From Casuarina equisetifolia (Eukaryota; Streptophyta; Magnoliopsida; Fagales; Casuarinaceae): DNA of 64,000 nucleotides. The stretch is taken from contig CM052360.1 in NCBI GenBank assembly GCA_028551475.1, positions 23,134,682-23,198,681 of the forward strand, written 5' to 3'. Of this stretch, positions 1 through 10,687 are shown in pieces (the stretch's first letter is position 1; every line of letters starts with the position of its first letter). The notes under the pieces are model-generated. The model worked only from the letters and a program-made list of their open reading frames with translations. It was not told where the DNA came from and did not search any database. A program made the translations under genes and the position numbers.

Positions 1-24
1 TCTCTTACCATATGGTTTGGCCAT
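1..24 (-). CDS. 5' end of a further Cys-rich secreted-protein paralog (partial, runs off the left edge)
   Basis: The first 24 bases, read on the minus strand, give an ATG (24-22) and eight codons beginning M-A-K. They align with the start of the Cys-rich gene at 28824-29258, where the start is also M-A-K-L-Y. The sequence to the right (25-150, then from about 232) matches the upstream flank of the copies at 4763 and 29258, including the run of words around the start codon and a conserved TATA-like A/T stretch. The rest of the gene lies outside the window, so I cannot say whether it is intact. Confidence 0.5.
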
Positions 25-149
25 TGATGTTCTCTTCTTTTAGAAACTTTGTCTTGAAGTTTATTCTAGACTTGTAGGCTTAAATCCTTATATAGATATA
101 TTTACTTTAAAGACGATATAAAAAAATATGTAAACTGTTTGATCCGTGT

Positions 150-232
150 AATATTGGAGTAATATGCCTATGTTTCTGTACATTAAATTCTACTAATGTA
201 AACTTAACTTTCTACTTAAAAAAAAGTATTTT
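150..232 (+). mobile_element. short LINE 3'-end fragment inserted in a duplicated promoter flank
   Basis: In the related flank at 29370-29400 a continuous A/T sequence is present. Here it is split by about 80 bp that resembles the 3' end of the LINE relic at 16670-16750 (shared words such as TGCCTATGTTT and GTAC) and ends in an A run near 219-226. This looks like a severely 5'-truncated LINE insertion. No clear target-site duplication is visible. Confidence 0.4.
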
Positions 233-410
233 AATTAGCAGTTTTGACTTATGGGATTATGAAGTCCTAAAGTTAGGCAATTTGGGTATAGATGATGCCT
301 TTTGGATACGATCAACAAGTATTTGAAAGTATTTGTTTTACATTATGATGTAGCTTAGCAAATGTCAAGTATAATTTGGAAATAAAAATTAATTACCAAC
401 CAATAAATGT

Positions 411-1889
411 AAAGAGTGAGGACGTGACAAAGATAATATTATGAATTGCTACTCCACTAAAACCTGCAATATGCACGTCATACTTGCAAAATTCACATCA
501 TATAAAATAATATGACTTTAAATGAGAATAATTTAGAATAATTCTTTTGCAATGCAAAATATTGTATTGCATAGTAGTTTATTAAACATTCATTCAAATG
601 AAGAGCCATTTATGGAATCAAGTAATATATTCATATTAACAATATGGTGTATAGTCAAAACTTTGAATAGGAATAAATAATTGATATAATGGTTAACTAT
701 TACAAAAAGCCATATTGTGTCAATGATATTTTATTTAAGCAAAAGTATTTTTTTAATAAATATGTGAGTATATTCATCTAAAAATAAGATAATACAAAAG
801 CTTAGAGACATACTCTAGTATTATAGCTTATTTAAGAAAAAACTAAATGTTTCTCCAACAAAGTTTAATATTCCTAAATAGACATTTCACATACAACTTT
901 CTTGATCCTAGCCAACATGATCAATATTTTAATACAAACTAAAAATGAAAGTTTAAAAATTTTACAGCAATTTTTTTTTATTTCTTTTTGGTGGAAAGAT
1001 AAGTTTGTATTACAAAAATAATATATAGAAGTAGATGAGCATACCTTAGTATTATAAAAGTTAGAAAAGTTATGAAAAAAAGAAGGTTGAAAGCCTCCAA
1101 AATAAAGAGTGAGGATGTGACAAAGATAATATTATAAATAACTATACTCCATTAAAACCTGCAACATGCACGTTGTACTTGCAAAATTCAGATCATATAA
1201 AGTTATATGAATTTAAATAAGAATAATTTATAATAATTAATGCTTTAGCAATACAAAATATTGTATTGCGTAGCAGTTTCTTAAACATTCATTCAAATGA
1301 AGTGCCATTTATAGAATCAATTAATATATTAATATTAACAATATGGTGTTCAGTCAAAACTTTAAAAAGGAATAAATAATTGATATAATGGTTAACTATT
1401 ACAAAAAGGCATATTTTGTCAATGATATTTTATTTAAACATAGTTATTCTTTTAATAAATATGTTAGTATATTCATCTAAAAATAAAGTAATACAAAAGT
1501 TTAAGGACATATTCTAGCATTATAGCTTCTTTAAGAAAAAAAATAAATTTGTAATCCTTTAATTATATACAACAAAACATTTCTCTAATAGTGTTAATAT
1601 TCCTAAATAGATATTTCATGTATAACTTTCTTAATCCTAGCAACAAATCAGTATTTTAATAAACTTATTTTAGAAATATCTACAATTTAATTTAGATCAT
1701 AGACAATAGATACATACTAAAAGCGAAAGTTTAGGAAATTTTGTAGCAAAAGCTTTTTTTTATTATTTCTTTTTAGTAGAAAGATAAGTTTGCATTAAAA
1801 AAATAATATATAGAAGTAGATAAGCATATCTTAGTATTATAAAAGTTACAAAAGTTACAAAAAAAATTATGGTTGAGAGCCTCCAAATT
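411..1889. repeat. tandem duplication, two copies offset by about 693 bp
   Basis: Sequence from 411 (a word reading aaagagtgaggacgtgacaa) recurs from 1104 with few differences. Both copies end in the same stretch ending gcctccaaa, at 1082-1101 and 1870-1889. The second copy has an additional short segment around 1545-1575. The last part of each copy (about 975-1100 and 1757-1889) looks like the antisense 3' end of an old L1-type LINE, with a T run followed by an A/T-rich tail. No reading frame is supported here. Related A/T words recur near 5040-5400, 20940-21200, 29560-30080 and 62130-62290. Confidence 0.6.
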
Positions 1890-2778
1890 TCACTCAAGCA
1901 ACATTTCCTTGGGATAATTTATTATTTTAAAACATAAAAGCTTTTTTTTGGTACAACTTTTGTTACTTTTGACAACATAATTGAGATATATTTTTTTATA
2001 TGTTTGGAAATCATCTTTCTTTGAGTTTTCCATTCTATTTTCCAACAAATAAAATCCTTTATAATTTAGATTTCATTTCATAGTTGATTTAATTATCCAT
2101 TTTAATTTAGAATTTCAATTATTAATGATTCTATGAGAGCCTTGTTGTGGAAGAATACTTTACCAAATTTGTCTAGTCTAAGTACATTGAAAAAGAAAAG
2201 TGACCTACTTTTAAATTGAAACCCACATAAATTATAATATATGTTAATTGAGGAAAGCTATTGAAATAACACTTTTGCTATCAAAAGTCTTTTCCTATAC
2301 ATGAACCATCCAACAAAAACACTCAATACAATCTATCAAAAGCAATTATCTTAAATAGCTCTTCATTACATTAAAAGGTTTTTAAGACAATACTTTACAA
2401 CTCTTCATTACATTGACAGGTTTTTTAACACAATACTTTACAAAAGAATACAATACAATATTTTGCATTGCTTAAGCGTTAATTATTATACTCTATTCTT
2501 ATTCAAAGTCATATAGCATCATCTGATATGGTTAATATATTTCATTGTCTTCAAATGGCTTTGAATATGCAAATCCATATTCGTCATAATTGTATTCAAT
2601 AAATATAAATTATTTCAGATATGTAGTCTTTTCATAAGTGAGTGATTGGATGATTTGAATTCTACACATTATAATTTGAAGTCTTAATAATTCTACACAA
2701 AATCTATATTGGTTAGCTTAAATCCTTGTATGGGTACATTTGCTCTAAAGATGATATAAAAAAATATGGGAATTTTCT
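1890..2778. other. AT-rich spacer, nothing recognised
   Basis: A/T-rich DNA with scattered short stops in all frames. A short imperfect direct repeat around 2375-2425 (cttcattacattgacagg-like words) is the only internal structure I noticed. No gene, RNA or clear element end is supported. Confidence 0.5.
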
Positions 2779-5660
2779 ATGAAAAGACCAAGTATTAGTT
2801 AATAGCCTTTTGAAAGTTGTTTACAAAAAATTGTGATAGTTTTGAAGATCATCTATGACTTTTGAACAGAATGTAGAAGAGTGATAATAATAGTACCAAT
2901 AAGAATAATCTCAACAAAAACACAAAGTAAAATGGTGATGGCAACGTTATGGAGTTGCAATAAATGGTTTAGAATTCACAAAATCACTGAGTCTAAAAGA
3001 ATCATAAATACATAACTTCCTCAAACGTATAATGATACAAAATAAAATCTAAAAATCAAATAATTAAAAAAAATAGTGATCCACCTATTTAAAGCAAAGC
3101 TATGAAAGCTCCTGAATATAGGATTCCAAATCATTAGATAAAAGATCTAGTAGAGAAAAGCGAAACAAATAAATGCTGACTGTCAAAAAAGTGTTGTAAG
3201 ATCCATTATGCAATATTCAATTTAAGGACCATAATCACCAATCAGGAAAACTTTCAGCAACATAAACTTAAAGCTCAGATACTATTGTTAAGGGTTTAGT
3301 ACAACATAGTACAGTACTAAATAAAATAGTATTACATCCTCATAGAATATTATTGCTTAACCTTACAAAAGAATTACTAAAAGCAAGAGAGAATTGAAAA
3401 GGCTTAACAAGTGATTGTGCGTACTCACATCATCCGAGTAGCTTCCAAATGAATATGAAATCCTAATTGACCACAATAGGTAAACACATATTAGTTCATT
3501 AAGTGAACATTGAATAAAGTGGAAAGAACTCGACGAATAAACTAAATAAAGGTTATCAATGCCATAAAAATATTTTGAACTTCCAAATGACGATCAAGTA
3601 AACTCAAACATGTTCATGTTAATTACACTTTTGGCAGCCTTACATGACTATCTTATAGCCATAAACATAAAGTAAGCATGAATATCAAACCACCCTAAGA
3701 TAACTTATGTAGATTTGGTTACAGAATTTTACCCTTTTTTTACACTCATTATTTTTTATGTAGATTATGTATTTCTTTATTTCTTATCTGTTAATTACTA
3801 TTTTCTTTAAAAGAAAGATCCATTACATAGATGTTACAAATTGGTTGGAGATGTTACCATGAAAGTATCTTGACAAAATACAAAAATTGCAATGACAGAA
3901 GAAGCTATACCAATGGAAAACTAGGCAAACATTCACTACAATGAAATCAATAACTTGTTCATCTAGGCATTTGTTTGGTTGATATCAATAATCATCATAG
4001 AAACTTATGTCAATACAAAACACTTTTTCTTATCATTTTAAAGATAAATGAAAATAAAAATAATAACAGTAATTATAATGAAAGAATAAAATCATGTTTA
4101 GCACCACTTTAGGTATATATTTGCAGAAGTTTTTAGAGCATCAATGCAAACTGCGTATTAATAGTGCTTGAGTAATACAAAAAATTCCAACATTTTATTA
4201 AGAGTAGAAATAAGTAGAATTTAAGAACACATTTATTGTTGCTCTAGATATGTATCATGTTCTCATTCTTCTAAGAGTTGACAGACAGAGGAAACCTCAG
4301 CGGATTTTTACCAGATCTGAAGCCGGAGATTATGGATTTTGTGTCGGAAAAAGATCTCCTTTGTTTTTGATATTTTTGCAATAACAGTGATGCCAACAAC
4401 ACACAAGATCACGTTTTCGTTGGATCTTTGGAAGGCAGTACGATAGACAACGTAAAGCCTCAGTCCTCTTTATGTGCGGATGGCGTCTTAGACAACGAAT
4501 AAAGCGGGACTCAACACGAACTACAAATTCAAATGAGCGTAAACCACGATGACTTTCCCATTTCCAGCAATATTCTTCCAACTTCTCAATGCAAGAAAAT
4601 AGAGAAACATGAACTGCGTCAAGCTTAGAGAATTGAGTATCTCGGTTGGGTGGTGAAGAAGGGGCAGAGGTAAGGGAAAGTTCTCTGGCTTTGACTTCAA
4701 CCAAAATAACAATAAGTAATGCGATTATTACTACCAGAAATCCTTACTATACAGTTTGGCCATTGATGTTCTCTTTTAGGCTTAAATCCTTAAATAGATA
4801 CATTTGCTCATAAGACAATATAAAAAAATATGGTAATTGTCTGATCCTTGATAGAGTGTTCATTAAGTTTTAGTCAATATTTTCACGTATGGGATTATGA
4901 TGTTCTAAAGTTAAGCAATTTCGGTTTAGATGATGCCTTGTGGATGAGATCAACAAGTAAGTGAAAGTAAATTTTTTTTATATGTTATGATGTAGTTTAG
5001 CAAACGTCAAGTATCATTTGGAAAGAAAAATTAATTCCCAATCAATAAGTGTAGAGAGTGAGGGCATAACAAAGATAATATTAGGAATTATTATACTCCA
5101 CTGAAACTCATAACGTGCACGTCATACTTGAATGTGTAAAATACACATCATGCTAGTACTCATTTATGAAGGAAAAAAAAACAATGTAATCTATATCATC
5201 TAAAGTCGTATAACTTTAAATAAGAAAAAATATGATAATTAGGGTTTTAGCAGTACAAAATATTTTATTGTATAGACTTTCTTTTTAGTAACATTCGTTC
5301 AAATAAATAGCTATTTATAGAATTATTTTTAATTGACATAACAGTTAACTAATGCAAAAGGCCATATTGTATCAATGAAATTTTATTTAAACAAAACTAG
5401 TTTTCGATCGAGTGATCAAAATGTTCATAAGTCTAGTGACTTTGTCTGGATAATTTGTTTAATCAACATTACTTTTAGTTAGAATAAGTTCCAAGGACTT
5501 CATTTTATGGATTGTTTTAAAGTCATTTATAACATGTTTCTCTTAAGGAGGTGTGAAGGGTTTAAATCCAAGAAGTTAGAATTCATTGAATATAACTCTC
5601 GTTAAAAATGTTTGTTGGATCTTTTTTAGCATTTAAAAAAAGATAGAACATCACATACAT
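2779..5660. repeat. segmental duplication, copy U1 (pairs with 27555-30080)
   Basis: The order of recognisable words in this block is repeated about 24.8 kb to the right. Examples are the start (gaaaagaccaagtatta), the segment around a gttatggagttg word, the block after atgtttagcaccacttta, the Cys-rich reading frame, and the promoter flank. The far end (5450-5660) also matches 18280-18520. U1 holds extra sequence around 3840-3970 that U4 lacks. The copies are diverged, with many small indels, so this is an old duplication. Confidence 0.65.
4330..4763 (-). pseudogene. Cys-rich secreted-protein paralog, frameshifted in the signal peptide
   Basis: The frame 4330-4704 gives 124 residues that align along their length with the intact paralog at 28824-29258. 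The conserved ATG is at 4763-4761. A single-base deletion shortly after it, relative to the intact copy, closes the signal-peptide frame, so the long frame now starts at an internal Met with no secretion signal. The third Cys of the eight-Cys pattern is replaced by Arg, and an additional Cys has appeared next to the seventh. The two terminal C-x3-C pairs are kept. Most likely a pseudogene. A cytosolic short product from the internal Met cannot be excluded. The downstream flank (4090-4280) also matches the intact copy's. Confidence 0.65.
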
Positions 5661-5944
5661 TAGTTGCTAAAATTTTGCCAGACCATTTTGCAACTTTTCT
5701 TCTACAGCAATACTGCCCTTTGGAAAGTTTACGTTTTGAAAAATTTTGGTACACAAGTTATAAATAATTTTTATCTTGATTTGTCCTTTTTTCAGATGTA
5801 AATGTGAAAAGGTTTATCAGACAATTAAAAAAATATTTGATGTATATGCTATTTAATAGGATGAATATGCTATTTCTTTTAAGTTTAACTCCTTATGTTT
5901 TGTAATATTATATCAAGAAAATTCTTACTCGAGTCATAGTAGCA
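5661..5944. repeat. flank shared with 24560-24930
   Basis: Words around 5700-5880 (including a block around aaaggatgaatatgctatttc in similar form) recur in the same order at 24560-24760, leading in both places into a carboxylesterase relic. This shows that the relic and its flank were duplicated together. Confidence 0.5.
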
Positions 5945-6198
5945 AAGAATCGGTAGCGTTTGATAGAGCACCATATCGGAGCGTCTTACCAGCATTCTTG
6001 GGCTGCGTTCCAGTGGGTGGCATCCCATGGCTATGGAAGCGGAGTTTTGCAGTAACATTTCGCATGATCCTGCTGTTTGTTCACGATGGGAGCTTCTGCT
6101 TCTTATCCACCTTTTCTAAACTCCCATACAACTATGCCAACATGTTGGTAACTAAGGCTAAGCCATCGGTTCATGGGTTGAATAATGGCTGGCCCTAG
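5945..6198 (+). pseudogene. carboxylesterase (CXE) relic with rearranged segments
   Basis: One frame across 5985-6045 encodes SWAAFQWVASHGYGSG, the conserved block that follows the oxyanion-hole region in plant CXE proteins. A second frame at 6070-6150 encodes a degenerate form of the HGG region and what follows it (FVHDGSFCF, then a stretch like YHNYLNSLVAEA). In a normal CXE the HGG block lies about 50 residues before the DSW block. Here it lies after it, so the relic has been shuffled as well as frameshifted. No catalytic Ser, Asp or His segment is present. The match to the relic at 24945-25325 covers only the first part. Confidence 0.5.
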
Positions 6199-7193
6199 AG
6201 CAACCCAATCCTAGCTTGTGATAATTCTAGTTTTATAGAGTTATTTTATCTATTTTTAAGGAATAAATAATGCAATGTTTATGAGAAAATATTTAAATTC
6301 CTTTTTATTTACTTGATTTTGCCTTATTTTTATAGTATAAGGAGGCATGAAGAAAAATGATAAGCATGAAAAACCTAATACTTATTATATAATAAAATAT
6401 GGTTAAAATATCAAGATGGACTTGGGCTCTAGATTTTCCATTGTTGTTGGGTTTTCTAAATAATTAAAAAACTTAGTCATGTTAGGAGTTCAAAACCCAA
6501 TTAATATAAGAGTTCAAAACTCAATTGTCTTAAGTCTTCAAAACCCACTTCTACTAGGATAAGAAATAGGTCTAACTCTAAATCCTATTTAAGAGAAGAG
6601 AAGAGACAAAAGAAAGGGGAGGAGGAAATTGAGCACAACTTCAAAGAGAAGCCAAGAATTCAAGATTTTCTTGAAGAAAAGACAAAAAAGGTGATAGACT
6701 TCTTATTCTTAGATTCAATATGCCTTCTTTATTTCTTATTATTGTTTGTCCTCATTATTTCTTTATGCTTTAATTTAATTTTGTTAGAGCTACGATGTAA
6801 CCTAATTATAATTATATGAATTTTATGATTGTTATGTTTTGTAATATATTTTATTTATGTGGAGTTGCATATTACTGTGTTTAATATTTTTAAGTGATTA
6901 GCTACTACTTAAATGATTGGATTTGCATATTTGAGACCAACATGAGATGATATACAATTGCTTCTTATAATGTGTAACTATAAATTAAATATGGATAAAC
7001 ATATATCATTTTGTTTGTGTGGCTTTTGGTGTAAACTAAAAATGTTCATAAATTTTAATGTATTTGGTTTATTTCAATTCACATATAAAGATATAATAAA
7101 CTAATAAACTAAATAGGTTTGCTATAACAAGATATAGGATAGTAAATAAATTATGAAGTTTCACCATTACATATAAATTATCCCTTTTGCAAG
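6199..7193. other. AT-rich spacer, possible old LTR fragment
   Basis: No coding region is supported. Between about 6440 and 6560 a phrase containing gttcaaaac recurs three times. The A/G-rich stretch at 6590-6700 resembles the leader part of an LTR-type element. I found no terminal pair or duplication to prove this. Confidence 0.25.
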
Positions 7194-7211
7194 CATAAAT
7201 AATCAACATTA
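7194..7211. repeat. LINE target-site duplication, 3' side copy (18 bp)
   Basis: CATAAATAATCAACATTA lies here directly beside the T run and again at 13283-13300 beside the 5' end of the LINE. An exact 18-bp duplication is the expected footprint of target-primed reverse transcription. The final A could belong to either the site or the tail. Confidence 0.9.
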
Positions 7212-7232
7212 TTTTTTTTTTTTTTTTTTTTT
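7212..7232 (-). other. LINE poly(A) tail
   Basis: Twenty-one consecutive T on the plus strand, i.e. A on the element's sense strand, lie between the target-site duplication and the LINE 3' UTR. This fixes the element's orientation and 3' end. Confidence 0.9.
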
Positions 7233-7297
7233 GGTGAAAGGTCAAATTATATATCACTCATAAAAAATTTACAAGATTGTTCGATTACAAAATATCA

Positions 7298-10200
7298 TCA
7301 TCTAAGCTCAAATATTGCACTTGGCAAATTCCAAAGCTCTTGTAAAAATTTATTACAATTTGTAAGCTTAACTCCTCTAGTAGATGAAATCTTGCCTCTC
7401 ACGTCCTTCTTGATTTTGGCAATAATGGTTGAGTTTTCTAGACTTGTATTGCTGAATCTTCTTCTATTCCTTTCGCTCCAAATGTGATACAATACGGCCT
7501 TGAAAGATATACTAAGCAAAGTAGCTGCAAAGCTCTTCTTCTTAACAGTGTTGATCATCCAATATATTTCAGCTCTCCAATGTTCAATTCTTCGAGTTAA
7601 TCCATTCATGCCTAACAAAGCCTTCCAGATGTAGTTTGTGAACCTGCACTTAAAAAATAAATGTTCATGTGATTCTTCTTCTTGTTGGCAGAGGTTGCAT
7701 CGTAGATCCACTGAACTATTCCATTTTGCCACCCGATCTGCTGTGGATAGTTTGTCTCTTAAAATGATCCAACATATAAAATTATGCTTCGGTACTCCTT
7801 CTTTCCAAACAAGTGTTGCCCATTTGGAATCTTCTCTGTTCTCTCTTAGTGCTACATAACTCTTGGCAATATTGTATTCTGAGTCTGTCACTAGTTGTGT
7901 TAGTTCATTTCTTACTTGTAAAATATTCCTAAAACTCCAAGCTAGTGATCCTTTCATCTCAACTTCTAATACATTCCTTTCCTTCAAATTTTCTGTTATC
8001 ATCCATTTAACCCATAAGGAGTTTGAATTGGGGTGCACAAGAGACCATAGGAGTTTTCCAATTGCTGCTTTATTCCAAGTGTGAATGTCTATCAAACCTA
8101 GTCCTCCAGAAACTTTAGGCCAGCAAACTTCTTTCCATGCCACTTTCGCTACACATCGTCCATTAGATTTACCTGTCCAAAGGAAAGTTCTAATCCTTTT
8201 TTCAATTTCATAAAGGGTCTGTTTTGGCAGTAGAAAAATTTGCATCCAATATGTTTGCAATGAGAATAGAACACTTTTGGCTAGCTGCAGTCTCCCCCCA
8301 TAACTAATATGCTTAGACTCCCAACCTTCAATTCTTCTCAATATCTTTTCTGTCAGGATAGTACAATCTAGGTTGGAGAGTCTTTTAGTAATCAATGGTA
8401 CTCCTAAGTATTTTATGGGAAGTTGGCCTTCTTGGATAGGAATATGATCAAGTATTAGAGCCTTTTCCTGTTCTGACAAGCCTGAAAAGAAAATTTGACA
8501 CTTCTCTGGATGCATCTTCAAACCTGTTATATCTTCAAACTCTTGCATAGCATCTAGTAAACATAATATGGATTCAATATCTCCATGAGCAAACAAAAAG
8601 AGATCATCAGCAAAGCATAAATGAGTGATCTTTTCTTTGGCGCATTTCCAGTGAAATTTAAACCTTCCAGAAGATACTTTATTTTGTATAATTCTGTTAA
8701 GAATCTCCATCACAATAACAAAGAGAAAAGGAGAGAGAGGGTCTCCTTGTCTAAGTCCCTTTGCCCCCTTAAAAAAACCTGTATGAGAGCCATTGATGTT
8801 CGCAGAATATCCCACAGTAGTGATGCAGCTTTCAATCAGCAATCTAAATTTGTCTGGGAACTTCAAAACTTTCAGTGTATTTAGGATTGCATTCCAGTCT
8901 ATTGAATCATATGCTTTCATAATATCAACCTTAATTGCCACCCTTTTCCCATGAATATCTTTGTGATAATTGTGCATCAACTCTTGACACAACAAAATAT
9001 TTTCCTTAATGTTCCTTCCTGGCACAAAAGTTGTCTGACACGGATGTATGAAATGAGGCAAAGCTAAACTTAGTCTTCCTGCCACAATTTTAGATATGAT
9101 CTTGTACAACACATTACAACAAGATATTGGTCTAAAATCTTTCATATTGGTGGAATTAATTTTCTTAGGGACAAGAGAGATTACTGTTGAATTTATGCTT
9201 CGCAGTAGCTGTCTCCTTTGAAAGAAAGCTATTACTGCATCTTCTATGTCACTCCCTATAATACTCCATGCTTTCTTGAAGAAGAAGCTATTATATCCAT
9301 CAGGACCTGGAGCTTTGTAATCACCAAAGGTATTAAGGACCTTTTGTATATCTTCTCTTTGAACGTCTGCTATAAGGCTTCTCTTTGTCTCTTCTGGAAT
9401 TTCCATAGGAAATAACTCTCTTAATCTTGTTTCTGATGGTTGAGGTTGGTTTGCCCTCCCTAGCAAGTTTTGATAATAATTTAGAATTTTGTTCTTTATC
9501 ATTTCAGGATCTTCAGTAAGTTGCCCATCATCTAATTCCAACTTAACAATGTGATTTTTTGCTCTCCTCTTCATCATGCTTCCAAAAAAGACTTTACTAT
9601 TACAATCTCCCTCTTTCAGCCAATTATTCCTTGATTTTTGCTTCAGAAGTATTTCTTCATGCTTGCTACATATTAGTAACTTTTCTAACCACTCCTTTTC
9701 TTCATTGCGCAATTGGGTATTTGAAGGATCATCAAAGAGCTTTGCTTGTGCTATTTGTAGCTGCTTCCTTGCTACCTCTGTTTTCCTTGGTAGTTCTCCA
9801 AATTCCTCTCTATTTAGCTTTCTCAACTCTTTTTTCATTTCCTTCAACTTTATCATTATTCTGTACATTATAGTGCCATCAACCCTTTGTTGCCAAATAT
9901 TCTTCACTATTGTCATAAATTGGGGGTTGTCTGGCCAAAAGTTGAAAAATCTAAAAGTCCTTTTCTGACTTGGTCTATTATTGCCCACCTTGATAATGCA
10001 AGGACTGTGATCTGACAATCCAGGAGTACTAAATTCAATGGAGAAATCCATATTACTTTGCAGCCATTTAGGGTTTACCAAACATCTATCCAATTTACTG
10101 CCTTTGAAGCCTATTCCTTTACCTTTGTTCGTCCATGATAGGAGCGGTCCTACAAAGTTTGGTTCTATAAGTTCTGCATCACTTATGAACTTGTTGAAAT

Positions 10201-10687
10201 CTTCTATTCCTTCTATCCATCTACTAGCTACACTAACCCTCTCATTTAGATTCCTCACTGTATTAAAATCCCCTACTAGTAGCCATTGAGTGTTCTTTCC
10301 ATAACTGTTATAACATTGTGTGAGGTTACTCCAAAGATCCTTTCGTTCATTCGCTGCATTTGCTGCATAGATGGCAGATAAGTACCATACTTCATGTCCC
10401 TCTTCCACTTTACAATTCACTACCTGTTTAGAACTACTAAGCACTGTGATGTTGAACTGTGGCTTTTTCCATACAATCCAAATCCTACCATTTTCATTAT
10501 CTCTATAATTATGGATAAAACCCCATTGGGGAAACAGAGAATCTATCACCCATTGTGCTTTATCTTCTTTTATTTTGTGTTCTAATAGAATGACAATGTC
10601 AGCTTTAGCATTCTTGATAACTTCTCGTACCTCTTTTTGTTTAGGGCTTTTATTCAAGCCCCTGACATTCCATGAGAATATGATCAT
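7298..10687 (-). CDS. LINE ORF2: AP-type endonuclease, reverse transcriptase, zinc-binding C-terminus
   Basis: 1129 residues. Residues 1-230 form an endonuclease/exonuclease/phosphatase domain that nicks target DNA: Asn7 in SWNVRG, Glu37, GDFN at 139-142 and SDH at 225-227 are all present. Residues about 440-760 form the reverse transcriptase: APGPDG (459-464), the first catalytic Asp588 in KVDIMKAYD, GLRQGDPLSP (644-653) and the FADD active site (692-695). A zf-RVT motif follows at 997-1014 (C-x2-C, then H and C). The start is fixed by an ATGA overlap with the ORF1 stop (10687-10684), which suggests translation by termination and reinitiation. All key residues are intact. No RNase H domain follows, as is common in this LINE group. 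Product: the enzyme that copies the element's RNA into new sites. Confidence 0.93.
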   Translation of the reverse strand: MIIFSWNVRGLNKSPKQKEVREVIKNAKADIVILLEHKIKEDKAQWVIDSLFPQWGFIHNYRDNENGRIWIVWKKPQFNITVLSSSKQVVNCKVEEGHEVWYLSAIYAANAANERKDLWSNLTQCYNSYGKNTQWLLVGDFNTVRNLNERVSVASRWIEGIEDFNKFISDAELIEPNFVGPLLSWTNKGKGIGFKGSKLDRCLVNPKWLQSNMDFSIEFSTPGLSDHSPCIIKVGNNRPSQKRTFRFFNFWPDNPQFMTIVKNIWQQRVDGTIMYRIMIKLKEMKKELRKLNREEFGELPRKTEVARKQLQIAQAKLFDDPSNTQLRNEEKEWLEKLLICSKHEEILLKQKSRNNWLKEGDCNSKVFFGSMMKRRAKNHIVKLELDDGQLTEDPEMIKNKILNYYQNLLGRANQPQPSETRLRELFPMEIPEETKRSLIADVQREDIQKVLNTFGDYKAPGPDGYNSFFFKKAWSIIGSDIEDAVIAFFQRRQLLRSINSTVISLVPKKINSTNMKDFRPISCCNVLYKIISKIVAGRLSLALPHFIHPCQTTFVPGRNIKENILLCQELMHNYHKDIHGKRVAIKVDIMKAYDSIDWNAILNTLKVLKFPDKFRLLIESCITTVGYSANINGSHTGFFKGAKGLRQGDPLSPFLFVIVMEILNRIIQNKVSSGRFKFHWKCAKEKITHLCFADDLFLFAHGDIESILCLLDAMQEFEDITGLKMHPEKCQIFFSGLSEQEKALILDHIPIQEGQLPIKYLGVPLITKRLSNLDCTILTEKILRRIEGWESKHISYGGRLQLAKSVLFSLQTYWMQIFLLPKQTLYEIEKRIRTFLWTGKSNGRCVAKVAWKEVCWPKVSGGLGLIDIHTWNKAAIGKLLWSLVHPNSNSLWVKWMITENLKERNVLEVEMKGSLAWSFRNILQVRNELTQLVTDSEYNIAKSYVALRENREDSKWATLVWKEGVPKHNFICWIILRDKLSTADRVAKWNSSVDLRCNLCQQEEESHEHLFFKCRFTNYIWKALLGMNGLTRRIEHWRAEIYWMINTVKKKSFAATLLSISFKAVLYHIWSERNRRRFSNTSLENSTIIAKIKKDVRGKISSTRGVKLTNCNKFLQELWNLPSAIFELR

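Noticed and set aside
7638-10585. Plus-strand open frames of 60-130 codons across 7638-10585
   Set aside because: All are shadows of the intact LINE ORF2 on the other strand, with no family signature.
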